Assembly (NCBI GenBank): GCA_013813755.1
Contig: JACCRD010000260.1
Coordinates: 1 to 19,194 of the forward strand
DNA: 19,194 bases
Direction of reading: 5' to 3'
Source: Acidobacteriota bacterium
GTDB taxonomy: Bacteria; Acidobacteriota; Blastocatellia; Pyrinomonadales; Pyrinomonadaceae
This document shows, piece by piece, positions 6,646-13,964 of the stretch; the first letter of the stretch is position 1, and each line of letters begins with the position of its first letter. The notes under the pieces were generated by a model that worked only from the letters and a program-made list of their open reading frames with translations, did no database searches and was not told the origin of the DNA. Position numbers and translations under genes: made by a program.

Positions 6646-7419
6646 CTAAAATTCGTAAACCTTTCCAACTTCTAGAATTCTTACATTTGTTATTGCCAGT
6701 TCCTCTATTTCCTGTTTAATTTGTTTCCGATACATTGGTTTCAGATTAATTACATAAACCGGACAACGCGAATTTTTAAGCTTTTTCAATTCCCCGGCTA
6801 ATTTTTTTGGAGTCAGGTGGTGAGAAGCCTCGGCTAGATTCCAAAGTTGATTGGGAAGCGCGCATTCAATAAAAACCGCGGATAAAAATTTTTGTACGTT
6901 GACAATTTCCCAAAACTCACTCGTTTCCGCCGTATCTCCGCTAAAAGCGATTTTCGATTTTCCTTTTGAGATAATAAAACCGACGCTTTGAACTTTGTGA
7001 TTAACTTCAATCGCCGTAATCGAGAACTCACCGATTGAGAATTCTTTGCCGATGTCAAAAGGAAAATATTTGAGAACCTCTCCAAATTCGTTTTTCAGTT
7101 CAGAAAATCGTGGATATATTTCCCAGTTGAAAATATTTTTTTGCAAAATATCAATTACTTTTTCAGTCGCGTGGACAGCAAACGGCTTTTCGAGATTCAC
7201 AAATAAATCATCAATAAACAGCGGTAAACCGGCGATGTGATCAAGGTGCGCGTGAGTTAAAATAACGTTGCGAATCTGCTTTTTTTGTAAATCGCTGGCT
7301 GCCATTCCCAAACTTCCGGCATCAATCGCCAGAAAATCATCAATTACAAAACAGGAAAGATGCTGTGGGGAGGCGATACCGTTTTTATTAAAACCATCGG
7401 GGAGCAATTGAAATCTCAT
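6646..7419 (-). CDS. MBL-fold hydrolase, class II cyclic-nucleotide phosphodiesterase-like
   Basis: The chosen ATG at 7419 gives 257 residues; the frame also opens with TTG one codon earlier. Metallo-beta-lactamase motifs are clear: THAHLDH (H56, H58, D60, H61), H141 in IEVNHKV, and SGDTAE with D162. Then come FIECALPN and ASHHLTP (around 200), which resemble the class II 3',5'-cyclic nucleotide phosphodiesterase branch. The usual final ligand motif HLKP reads NLKP here (N225). There is no signal peptide, so it is cytoplasmic. The reaction is probably phosphodiester hydrolysis, perhaps of cAMP or cGMP, but family members vary and the substrate is unproven. It is a single gene facing the small plus-strand gene, with no operon partner. 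Confidence 0.8.
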   Translation of the reverse strand: MRFQLLPDGFNKNGIASPQHLSCFVIDDFLAIDAGSLGMAASDLQKKQIRNVILTHAHLDHIAGLPLFIDDLFVNLEKPFAVHATEKVIDILQKNIFNWEIYPRFSELKNEFGEVLKYFPFDIGKEFSIGEFSITAIEVNHKVQSVGFIISKGKSKIAFSGDTAETSEFWEIVNVQKFLSAVFIECALPNQLWNLAEASHHLTPKKLAGELKKLKNSRCPVYVINLKPMYRKQIKQEIEELAITNVRILEVGKVYEF

Positions 7420-7541
7420 CAATTAATATTTTAGTTTTTCAGAATTTGATCCCGCAATCGGATAATTTCACAACTTACAATTTTTAAGCAATTCTATCAT
7501 AAATAAATTATCCCAAAAAACTTTTTGTCGCACCAAAGAAT

Positions 7542-7576
7542 AAAAAAAGGATTGTCAATAAATGACCATCCTTTTT
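7542..7576 (-). terminator. Intrinsic terminator, usable in both directions
   Basis: AAAAAGGAT pairs with ATCCTTTTT, extended by GTC/GAC after one mismatch, with A- and T-tracts on both sides. On the minus strand the stem is followed by seven T residues. It lies about 40 bases past the stop of the 71-residue gene and upstream of the hydrolase, so it most likely ends the two-small-gene transcript. Confidence 0.8.
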
Positions 7577-7614
7577 CGGTGCAGTCTATTATTTTATTAT
7601 TTCGGGTAACCTAT

Positions 7615-7830
7615 TTACATTTCACTGGTTTTGGGCTGTGAGGAAAACAGCACTTCAAATGCCTGTTTAGTTTCTTCCCGGCGACGACATTGAAAGTCGT
7701 TAACCCAACCCGTCACGGTTGAAACCATTTCGCGCGCGGATTGTTTGGCGCTTATTTCTACCTTTGCCGGTTCAAACGAATCCTTTTGTTCTTTTTTCTT
7801 TATAACTTTTACTCTTGCTTTAGTTGTCAT
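7615..7830 (-). CDS. Small hypothetical protein (71 aa)
   Basis: The N-terminal half is lysine-rich (TTKARVKVIKKKEQK) and probably disordered. The second half (about 30-65) is a predicted amphipathic helix, SAREMVSTVTGWVNDFQ then RRREETKQAFEVLF. There is no signal peptide or membrane segment. AAGAGA lies three bases before the ATG at 7830, and the upstream tiny gene ends 11 bases earlier, so they form a small operon closed by the terminator at 7542-7576. I do not recognise a family. The helix pattern, spacing and terminator support a real gene. Confidence 0.6.
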   Translation of the reverse strand: MTTKARVKVIKKKEQKDSFEPAKVEISAKQSAREMVSTVTGWVNDFQCRRREETKQAFEVLFSSQPKTSEM

Positions 7831-7841
7831 TTCTCTTTTAC

Positions 7842-7964
7842 CTAATATTGCGATACTTCATTCAGCTTCCTAATTTTTCTGTCAGCAATTTGTATGCCAT
7901 CTGTTTGGTCAACAAAAAATCTATCTTTCCGTCCGGCATTTATAATTTTGAATCTATTCGCCAT
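7842..7964 (-). CDS. Very small hypothetical protein (40 aa)
   Basis: From ATG at 7964 the product is 40 residues: MANRFKIINAGRKDRFFVDQ and then TDGIQIADRKIRKLNEVSQY. It is highly charged, with alternating strand-like segments. The frame extends upstream to a TTG at 8024, but neither start has a clear Shine-Dalgarno; AGG directly abuts the ATG. It precedes the 71-residue gene by 11 bases on the same strand, which argues for a two-gene transcript. No family or function recognised. Confidence 0.45.
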   Translation of the reverse strand: MANRFKIINAGRKDRFFVDQTDGIQIADRKIRKLNEVSQY

Positions 7965-8037
7965 CCTAATTTTTAGAAACGAATAATAACTAAAAAAGTT
8001 CCGTAATTTTGTTAAATCTACCAAAGTTAGGACTCTA

Positions 8038-8065
8038 TTCCTATTTTATGAAAAATCTGCGTCAA
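8038..8065 (-). promoter_or_regulatory. Possible promoter of the two-small-gene operon
   Basis: On the minus strand TTGACG (8065-8060) and TAGGAA (8043-8038) are separated by 16 bases. The expected start falls before the 40-residue ORF. The -10 match is poor, so this is tentative. Confidence 0.3.
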
Positions 8066-8173
8066 AAAAATGCTGCCCAAATCAAATATGTTTTATCGTT
8101 TTACTCTTGACAGGAGAGTCGTTTCATCGCACTTTTAACTGACCACTTTTTATCGATTTGAAGAAGGAAATAA

Positions 8174-9496
8174 ATGAGTAAATACATTTTCAGTTTCTTA
8201 ACTGCCATTCTGTTTTCCTGTTCTGTTTTGGGACAGGAAAAACCAATCGCCTTTATCAACGCCAAAATTATTTCGATTGTCGGACAGCCCGTCGAGAACG
8301 GAATTTTAGTTGTGCAAAACGGACGCATTTCAGCGGTTGGCGAGGCGCGCGCGGTTCAACTGTCCTCTGACACGCAAAAAATTGATATGCGCGGCAAAGT
8401 TATAATGCCCGGGCTGATCGATTCGCACAGTCATATCGGCGAAGGAGCGGGCGCGGATGGTTCGAGTCCGATTCAGCCGGATGTTCGTCTGCTGGATTCG
8501 GTCAACGTTCGCGCTTCAAGTTTTCAGCGAGCACAGTCCGGCGGAATTACAACTGTCAACGTAATGCCCGGCTCAGGTCATCTCAATAGCGGGCAAACAC
8601 TCTATCTAAAACTTCGTGATGATGCCAATAAAATTGAAGACTTATTAATTTATGACAAAAACGGCAATTACGCGGGCGGTATAAAGTTTGCGAACGGGAC
8701 GAATCCGATCCGCGCCGGCGGCGGGAATTTTCCCGGAACACGAGCTAAATCGGCGGCGTTGGTTCGTGATCAGTTTATTAAAGCGCGAGATTATCGCGAG
8801 CGGATTCGCCGTGCCGGGAAAGATGAATCAAAGATACCGGCGCGTGATTTAGCTTTGGAGATGCTTGTCGAAGTTCTTGAGGGCAAACGCGTTGTCCATT
8901 TTCACACGCACCGCCATGACGATATTATGACCGTTTTACGTCTTCAAAAAGAATTCGGTTTCAAGGTTGTGCTGCAACACGTTTCCGAAGCGTGGAAGGT
9001 TGCCGACGAAATCGCCAAAGCAAAAGTTCCGGCATCAATAATTGTGATCGACTCGCCGGGCGGAAAACTCGAAAGTGTTGATTTAAAAATGGAAAATGGC
9101 GCGGCGCTGGAAAAAGCCGGAGCGCTCACCGGTTTTCACACCGACGATTATATTACCGATTCCAGATTTTTTCTGCGTTCGGCAGGAATGGCGGTGCGCG
9201 CCGGAATGTCACGCGAAAAAGCTTTGTACGGAGTGACGATGGCAAATGCGATAATGCTCGAAATGCAAGACCGCGTCGGTTCGCTCGAAGTTGGCAAAGA
9301 CGCGGATTTTATAGTTTTATCGGGCGACCCGCTGAGCGTCTACACGCATATTTTGCAAACATTTGTTGAAGGTAAAAAGGTTTTTGACCGGAGCGATGCG
9401 AAAGATTATCTGATTTCGACGGGCGGTTACGGCGCAAGCGACGATCGCGAGATTCATATCGATTGTTTCGAGGGCGATCTGGGAGGGCAGGAGTAG
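8174..9496 (+). CDS. Exported metal-dependent amidohydrolase
   Basis: The product is 440 residues with a signal peptide (about 1-20, ending SCSVLGQ). An amidohydrolase-superfamily fold follows, of the imidazolonepropionase-like type. GLIDSHSHIG supplies H85 and H87, the later set is VHFHTHRHDD (H242-H248), LQHVSE supplies H269, and GFHTDD supplies H322 and D324. The C-terminal cap has VGSLEVGKDADFIVLSGDPL. It probably hydrolyses an amide or cyclic amide outside the cytoplasm; the substrate is unknown. AAGGA lies six bases before the ATG. Its stop overlaps the GTG start of a paralogue by one base, so the two are co-translated and possibly form a heteromeric enzyme. Confidence 0.88.
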   Translation: MSKYIFSFLTAILFSCSVLGQEKPIAFINAKIISIVGQPVENGILVVQNGRISAVGEARAVQLSSDTQKIDMRGKVIMPGLIDSHSHIGEGAGADGSSPIQPDVRLLDSVNVRASSFQRAQSGGITTVNVMPGSGHLNSGQTLYLKLRDDANKIEDLLIYDKNGNYAGGIKFANGTNPIRAGGGNFPGTRAKSAALVRDQFIKARDYRERIRRAGKDESKIPARDLALEMLVEVLEGKRVVHFHTHRHDDIMTVLRLQKEFGFKVVLQHVSEAWKVADEIAKAKVPASIIVIDSPGGKLESVDLKMENGAALEKAGALTGFHTDDYITDSRFFLRSAGMAVRAGMSREKALYGVTMANAIMLEMQDRVGSLEVGKDADFIVLSGDPLSVYTHILQTFVEGKKVFDRSDAKDYLISTGGYGASDDREIHIDCFEGDLGGQE

Positions 9497-10902
9497 TGAG
9501 AACATTTATCAATTATCAGCCATCAGTTACGAGATTCGGTTTGCGGCTGTGCGCCCTTGCAGGATTTCTTGTGTTTTTTTCAATCGGGTCTTTCGCTCAA
9601 ATCGCTGTCAGAGGTGAAACAGTCTGGACGATGGCGGGCGAGCCGATTGCGAACGGTGTCATTCTTATTAAAAACGGTAGGATCGAAGCAGTCGGCACGG
9701 CGACTAACATCAATATTCCAAGCAATTACCGAATTATCAATGCCAAGGTTGTAACTCCCGGATTAATTGACGCGCACACGGTCGTCGGTTTGGCAGGTTA
9801 CTTAAATCAACCGCACGACCAGATGCAGATTGAAAATTCTTCCCCGATGCAGCCAGAGCTTCGCGCAATTGATTCATACAATACGGAAGAAAAACTGATT
9901 GAGTGGGTTCGGAGTTTTGGCGTAACAACCATCCACACGGGACACGGACCGGGCGCGCTCATTTCCGGGCAGACGATGATCGCCAAAACATTCGGTAAAA
10001 CCAGCGACGCAGTCGCGCTTGTGCCAACCGCGATGATTGCCGTTAGTTTGGGCGACAGCGCGTTTGGAACCGGCGGCAGATCGCCTGGTACGCGCGCCAA
10101 ACAATCCGCTATGCTCCGCGCCGAACTAATTAAAGCATTAGAAGCCGTGCGCAAAACCGACAGCGCGAAAACAAGTCAAAGCAATAGAAATAATTCATCA
10201 AATCGCAATTCCGGGTCAAATCAATCGAATAATAATGACAATAGCCCGAATGTTTCAAATCCAAATTCTTCGCTTACAAATCCAACTCCCCAAGCCGCGC
10301 AAAACACGGGCAGTCAAGGTTCGGCTCCGGTTCTGCCGCCATCTGATCTGCGCTCTGAAATAATGCAGAAAATTGTTCGCCGTGAATTTCCTCTACTCAT
10401 AACCGCGCATCGCGCCCAGGATATTATGACCGCGCTTCGCATCGCCAAAGAATTTAATATCAAAATTGTTTTGGACGGCGCATCGGAAGCCCACAGCGTG
10501 ATCTATGAAATCAAAGCTTCGGGTTTTCCGGTTATCATTCATCCAACGATGTTTCGCGCGGGCGGTGAAAGTCAAAATCTTTCGTTGGAAACGGCTTCGA
10601 AATTGAAAACTGCCGGAATTTTATTTGCTTTGCAGAGTGGTTTTGAAGGTTATGTGCCGAAAACCCGCGTTGTGCTTTTCGAAGCGGGCGCGGCGGCGGC
10701 AAACGGGCTTTCGATGCGTGACGCGCTGGCAACAATTACAATTGACGCGGCGCGAATTTTAGGACTCGAAAAACGCATCGGCTCGATTGAAAAAGGTAAA
10801 GATGCTGATTTGGCAATGTATGACGGCGACCCGTTTGAATATACAACTCATTGCACGGGAACGATTATTAACGGACAAATCGTTAGCGAAGTTGTCAGAT
10901 AA
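9496..10902 (+). CDS. Degenerate amidohydrolase paralogue, exported
   Basis: The chosen GTG at 9496 (468 residues) overlaps the upstream TAG by one base and follows GGAGGGCAGGAG. An in-frame TTG at 9463 is less likely. A signal peptide ends near GSFAQ. The fold matches the upstream enzyme, including GLIDAH, the RSPGTRAK segment and SIEKGKDADLAMYDGDPF. Metal ligands are mostly gone: HSH is HTV, the HTHRH stretch keeps one His (ITAHRAQD), LQHVSE is LDGASE, and FHTDD is LQSGF. An Asn/Ser-rich low-complexity insert of about 50 residues sits mid-protein (about 225-275). I infer a pseudoenzyme or partner subunit of the first protein. Confidence 0.85.
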   Translation: MRTFINYQPSVTRFGLRLCALAGFLVFFSIGSFAQIAVRGETVWTMAGEPIANGVILIKNGRIEAVGTATNINIPSNYRIINAKVVTPGLIDAHTVVGLAGYLNQPHDQMQIENSSPMQPELRAIDSYNTEEKLIEWVRSFGVTTIHTGHGPGALISGQTMIAKTFGKTSDAVALVPTAMIAVSLGDSAFGTGGRSPGTRAKQSAMLRAELIKALEAVRKTDSAKTSQSNRNNSSNRNSGSNQSNNNDNSPNVSNPNSSLTNPTPQAAQNTGSQGSAPVLPPSDLRSEIMQKIVRREFPLLITAHRAQDIMTALRIAKEFNIKIVLDGASEAHSVIYEIKASGFPVIIHPTMFRAGGESQNLSLETASKLKTAGILFALQSGFEGYVPKTRVVLFEAGAAAANGLSMRDALATITIDAARILGLEKRIGSIEKGKDADLAMYDGDPFEYTTHCTGTIINGQIVSEVVR

Positions 10903-10907
10903 AGTGA

Positions 10908-10934
10908 AATGAGCGAAGTCAATAATAGCTCATT
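10908..10934. terminator. Weak hairpin between convergent genes
   Basis: AATGAGC and GCTCATT form a perfect 7-bp stem with a 13-base loop, six bases after the amidohydrolase stop and before the convergent peptidase stop. There is no strong T-tract after the stem on either strand, so terminator function is only suggested by position. Confidence 0.25.
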
Positions 10935-10957
10935 GAAAAAAGCAAGACACAAATGAA

Positions 10958-11800
10958 TCATTTTCTAAACGCATTACAATTTTTCGCATCAATTTTTGCC
11001 AAATAGCTTAAAGCAAAACGATAACCGATATAAACGCTGGTTGAATTGACATTCTCGGTTTTGTCTTTTGTCGAATGTAGATATTCTTTCCATTTGTCGC
11101 TTAGTCCATGAAGCGAGACAGCAGGAATTTTTTGTTTGCGAAACGATTCGGAATCCGAACTTGCAAAATCTATAGCAGCTTTACCAAAAGGAATTTTGAA
11201 TTCGTCTGAAACTTCTTTAGCCAAGTCCGCTAATTTTGTATCGGAGATGTTTGTCATTACTTGCGGATAAGTAAAACCAAAACTGTCAAAATTTACCATC
11301 GCGCAATAATTTGCGCGTTTTTCTTTCGGAATTGCACGCGCCATCTCGTCAGAACCGACTAATCCGAGTTCTTCTTTACCAAAAGCGGCGAAGATATAAG
11401 TTTTTTCCGTAGAAAAATCTTTCATTGAGCGATATAGATTTGTCAGAATGACAATCCCAGTCCAATTATCAATCACACCGCAGCCGTCACTTGTTTTATC
11501 GTAATGTGCGCCTATAATTACGGTTTCATCAGTTTTTCCTTTTTTGATGACAAAAAGATTTTCGGCATCTTTTATCTTTTCGATTTTTATATTAGTATCT
11601 TTTGCGCCCATTTTTTGAAACAGTTTTTTAACGGCTTCAAGTCGTTCAGCATTTTTACAAACATTTAGGTTTATATCTTCTTTAATTTCTTCTTCAGTAG
11701 AAATTTTAACCGTTGTTTGCTGTGCAAAAGGAGCATATCCAAAGATGCATATTGTAAATAAAATTAAAATGCTATTTTTTATTTGTAAGTATTTATTCAT
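10958..11800 (-). CDS. Secreted M28-family metallopeptidase
   Basis: The product is 280 residues with a signal peptide (about 1-27, ending APFAQ). The five expected zinc ligands and catalytic residues are visible: H99 (GAHYDK), D111 (GVIDNWTG), E143/E144 (KEELGLVGS), D172 (NFDSFG) and H242 (LHSTKD). The protein is on the short side for the family, with essentially a bare catalytic domain and no PA insert. M28 members are aminopeptidases or related zinc hydrolases such as glutaminyl cyclases; WHD-type cyclase motifs were not seen, so a peptidase is favoured. The ATG overlaps the end of the MogA/MoaB gene by 8 bases, an odd functional pairing that implies coupled translation. Confidence 0.85.
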   Translation of the reverse strand: MNKYLQIKNSILILFTICIFGYAPFAQQTTVKISTEEEIKEDINLNVCKNAERLEAVKKLFQKMGAKDTNIKIEKIKDAENLFVIKKGKTDETVIIGAHYDKTSDGCGVIDNWTGIVILTNLYRSMKDFSTEKTYIFAAFGKEELGLVGSDEMARAIPKEKRANYCAMVNFDSFGFTYPQVMTNISDTKLADLAKEVSDEFKIPFGKAAIDFASSDSESFRKQKIPAVSLHGLSDKWKEYLHSTKDKTENVNSTSVYIGYRFALSYLAKIDAKNCNAFRK

Positions 11801-12287
11801 CGTGATTCGTATTCCTTGAAATTAAATTTATCGCATGCGGCAAAACAGGTTTTATGACTTCAAAACACTCACTCACGCCATTTGGCGAACCGGGCAGATT
11901 GATAATCAAAGTATTTCCACGAATCCCGCAAACTCCGCGTGAAAGCATCGCCGTCGGCGTTTTTTTCAAAGTTTTGAGGCGCATCGATTCCGCCAAACCC
12001 GGCGCTTCTCGCTCAATCACCGAACGAGTGGCTTCAGGGGTATTATCACGCGGCGCAAAACCTGTACCACCGGTGGTGACGATTAAATTTGCGTCCTCGC
12101 GCTCGGTCAAACTGTAGAGCGTCTGGCGCAAATTTTCAAAATCATCTGTGACAATAATTTTTTCAACTATTTCCGCGCCGATTTCGGAAAGCATTTCGAT
12201 GAGCATTGTGCCGGAAGCGTCGTCATTTTCGGTGCGCGAATCGCTGACGGTAACGACAATTGCCCGAATCTTTTCATTAATCGACAT
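11793..12287 (-). CDS. mog: MogA/MoaB-family molybdenum cofactor protein
   Basis: The product is 164 residues, the full length of the single-domain family. Motifs are VTVSDSRT (12-19), TTGGTGFAPRDNTPEAT (71-87) with the catalytic-type Asp, and IRGNTLIINLPGSPNGV (122-138). Members adenylylate molybdopterin before molybdenum insertion (Mog) or are close relatives (MoaB); the two cannot be separated here, so the symbol is provisional. It is cytoplasmic. The start overlaps the CoA-binding gene by 11 bases and the stop overlaps the peptidase start by 8. No other cofactor genes are in the window. Confidence 0.88.
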   Translation of the reverse strand: MSINEKIRAIVVTVSDSRTENDDASGTMLIEMLSEIGAEIVEKIIVTDDFENLRQTLYSLTEREDANLIVTTGGTGFAPRDNTPEATRSVIEREAPGLAESMRLKTLKKTPTAMLSRGVCGIRGNTLIINLPGSPNGVSECFEVIKPVLPHAINLISRNTNHDE

Positions 12288-12681
12288 ATTTCATATAATC
12301 CTTAAGCCAGCATCTGTCCATTACTACCAGAAGTCCTGCATCGGCGGCGCGTTTGGCGGCGGTTTCGTCAATTACGCCTTCCTGCAGCCAGACGGCTTTC
12401 GCGCCAATTTCAATTGCTTCATCAACTGTTCTTCCCGCTTCGTCCGAACGGCGAAAAATATTGACAAGATCAACTTTTTCGTCGATCGATGAAAGATGCG
12501 CCACGGCTTTTTCGCCCAAAACAACCGATTCATTTGGATTGACGGGAATCACCTTACAGCCTTTTTTCTTCATAAAAGCGGCGACACCGTTTGAAGGACG
12601 CATCGGATTTGAGGACAAGCCGACCACGGCGATCGTTTTACATTCATTTAAAATTTGTTTGATAACTTCAGGTTCGTTCAT
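12277..12681 (-). CDS. CoA-binding domain protein (YccU-like)
   Basis: The product is 134 residues, a stand-alone CoA-binding Rossmann domain. IAVVGLSSNPMRPSNGVAAF (17-36) is the nucleotide-binding loop, followed by GCKVIPVNPNE and VDLVNIFRRSDEAG. GAKAVWLQEGV and VVMDRCWLKD come next, the latter typical of the YccU family. The biological role of these proteins is not established; they resemble the CoA-binding part of succinyl-CoA synthetases. AAGGA lies before the ATG. It sits 33 bases after the glgC-like stop and overlaps the MogA/MoaB start, in one transcription unit. Confidence 0.88.
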   Translation of the reverse strand: MNEPEVIKQILNECKTIAVVGLSSNPMRPSNGVAAFMKKKGCKVIPVNPNESVVLGEKAVAHLSSIDEKVDLVNIFRRSDEAGRTVDEAIEIGAKAVWLQEGVIDETAAKRAADAGLLVVMDRCWLKDYMKYVD

Positions 12682-12714
12682 TTTTCCTTCTTTTATTTAG
12701 AGTTTCTCCGTTTG

Positions 12715-13884
12715 TTAATCTTCGATTTCCGCAGAGCTTTGAACTTTATATTTTCCGACCACAATTATAGCGTTTTTATCCGCTCGTCTAAGTTCTTCGA
12801 TAATTTTTATCTTTTTTTTGGTAACTTTGACTCCTGAATCAACAATTGTTTTTTCGAGTTTAGCTCCCGATTCGACAACGGCACTTGGCAGAATGATCGA
12901 ATCTCGCACGGTCGCGCCGCTTTCAATCAGGACATTGGCGCTCAAAACCGAATGCTCGACGCTGCCTTTTATTTTACAGCCCAACGAAATCAGAGAGTTT
13001 TTTACCACGGCGGAACTGTAAACAAACGCCGGAACGCGCTGTTCGGCAAGCGTCAAAATCTGCCATCCTGCATCGTCAAAAACAAATTTCGCTTTTTCAT
13101 CAAGCAATTCCATATGCGCTCGCCAAAAGCCTGTAATTGTTCCGACATCGCGCCAGTAACCGGTGTGTCGATGTTCAAATGCACGACCGCTTTCGACCAA
13201 AAACGGTAGAAGTTCGTTTCCGTAATCTTTAACCGATTTTTTCCCGGCGTTTAATTTATTCAGCGTTTCAATTAAAATTTTCGCGTCATAAACAAAAATT
13301 TCAGTCGTGATTAAATCATTTTTAGGCTTGTCAGGTTTATATTCAAAATTTGTAATTCGTCCGTTTTTATCGGTTTCAACCACGCCGAAACGCGAAGCGG
13401 ATTCGTGCTTTGGCAGGCGTGTTGTAACCATCGTAACCGAGGATTTTTTCAAAAGATGCGTTTCGATCACCTCTCGAAAATCTAATTTGTAAACGTGATC
13501 GGCGCTCAAAATAATCAGCAGATCAGGATTAAAATCAGCGATAAATTTCAAATGACGAACAATCGCGTCGGCGTTTCCCTCGGCAAAACCGTCCTCCCCG
13601 CTTTCACTCTGAAAAGGGGGTAAAATCTGCAGACCGCCGTAAGTTCTGTCCAAATCCCAGGGTCTGCCGTTCGCCAGATGTTCATTGAGCGAATGCGATT
13701 CATACTGCTCAATCACCCAGACATCCGAAATTTGGCTGTGCAGACAATTGCTGAGAGCAAAATCTATCAGCCGGTAAAATCCGCCGAACGGCATTACCGG
13801 TTTAGCTTTGTTTTCGGTCAAAAGCCCGAGTCGACTTCCCTTACCGCCTGCTAAAATCAATGCCAAAATTTTTTGTTTATTCAT
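12715..13884 (-). CDS. glgC: Glucose-1-phosphate adenylyltransferase (GlgC-like)
   Basis: From ATG at 13884 the product is 389 residues; an upstream TTG at 13914 is in frame but less likely. The nucleotidyltransferase motifs are LAGGKGSRLG (11-20), AKPVMPFGGFYRLIDFALSN (27-46), QYESHSL (60-66), GNADAI (103-108), SADHVY (127-132, metal Asp129), SRFGVVETD (164-172) and YWRDVGT (243-249). A left-handed beta-helix follows (about 284-353). GlgC makes ADP-glucose from ATP and glucose-1-phosphate for glycogen synthesis. The usual EKP motif reads EYKP here (181-184) and the ASMGIYVF segment reads TTEIFVYD, so substrate preference could differ. No other glycogen genes are adjacent. Confidence 0.82.
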   Translation of the reverse strand: MNKQKILALILAGGKGSRLGLLTENKAKPVMPFGGFYRLIDFALSNCLHSQISDVWVIEQYESHSLNEHLANGRPWDLDRTYGGLQILPPFQSESGEDGFAEGNADAIVRHLKFIADFNPDLLIILSADHVYKLDFREVIETHLLKKSSVTMVTTRLPKHESASRFGVVETDKNGRITNFEYKPDKPKNDLITTEIFVYDAKILIETLNKLNAGKKSVKDYGNELLPFLVESGRAFEHRHTGYWRDVGTITGFWRAHMELLDEKAKFVFDDAGWQILTLAEQRVPAFVYSSAVVKNSLISLGCKIKGSVEHSVLSANVLIESGATVRDSIILPSAVVESGAKLEKTIVDSGVKVTKKKIKIIEELRRADKNAIIVVGKYKVQSSAEIED

Positions 13885-13964
13885 ATCTGCTTTAGTTCGA
13901 AGTTCAAAGTTCAAAGTTTACGGTGTTCTAATTTGAAATTCTAGATTCTTAATCCCCTCTGGAT

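Noticed and set aside
6351..6668. 105-codon minus-strand frame opposite the 77-residue gene
   Set aside because: It overlaps the end of the MBL-hydrolase gene and has no ribosome site or recognisable pattern. The plus-strand frame has better codon use.
8101..8173. TTGACA at 8108 as a promoter of the amidohydrolase pair
   Set aside because: No acceptable -10 element lies 16-18 bases downstream, so I did not annotate it.
12148..12700. Plus-strand frames of 114-115 codons across the CoA-binding and MogA/MoaB genes
   Set aside because: Antisense shadows of two confidently identified proteins.
13894..13920. Short AAGTTCA direct repeats upstream of the glgC-like gene
   Set aside because: Only about three imperfect heptamers without spacers or conserved structure; not a CRISPR and too short to call a regulatory array.
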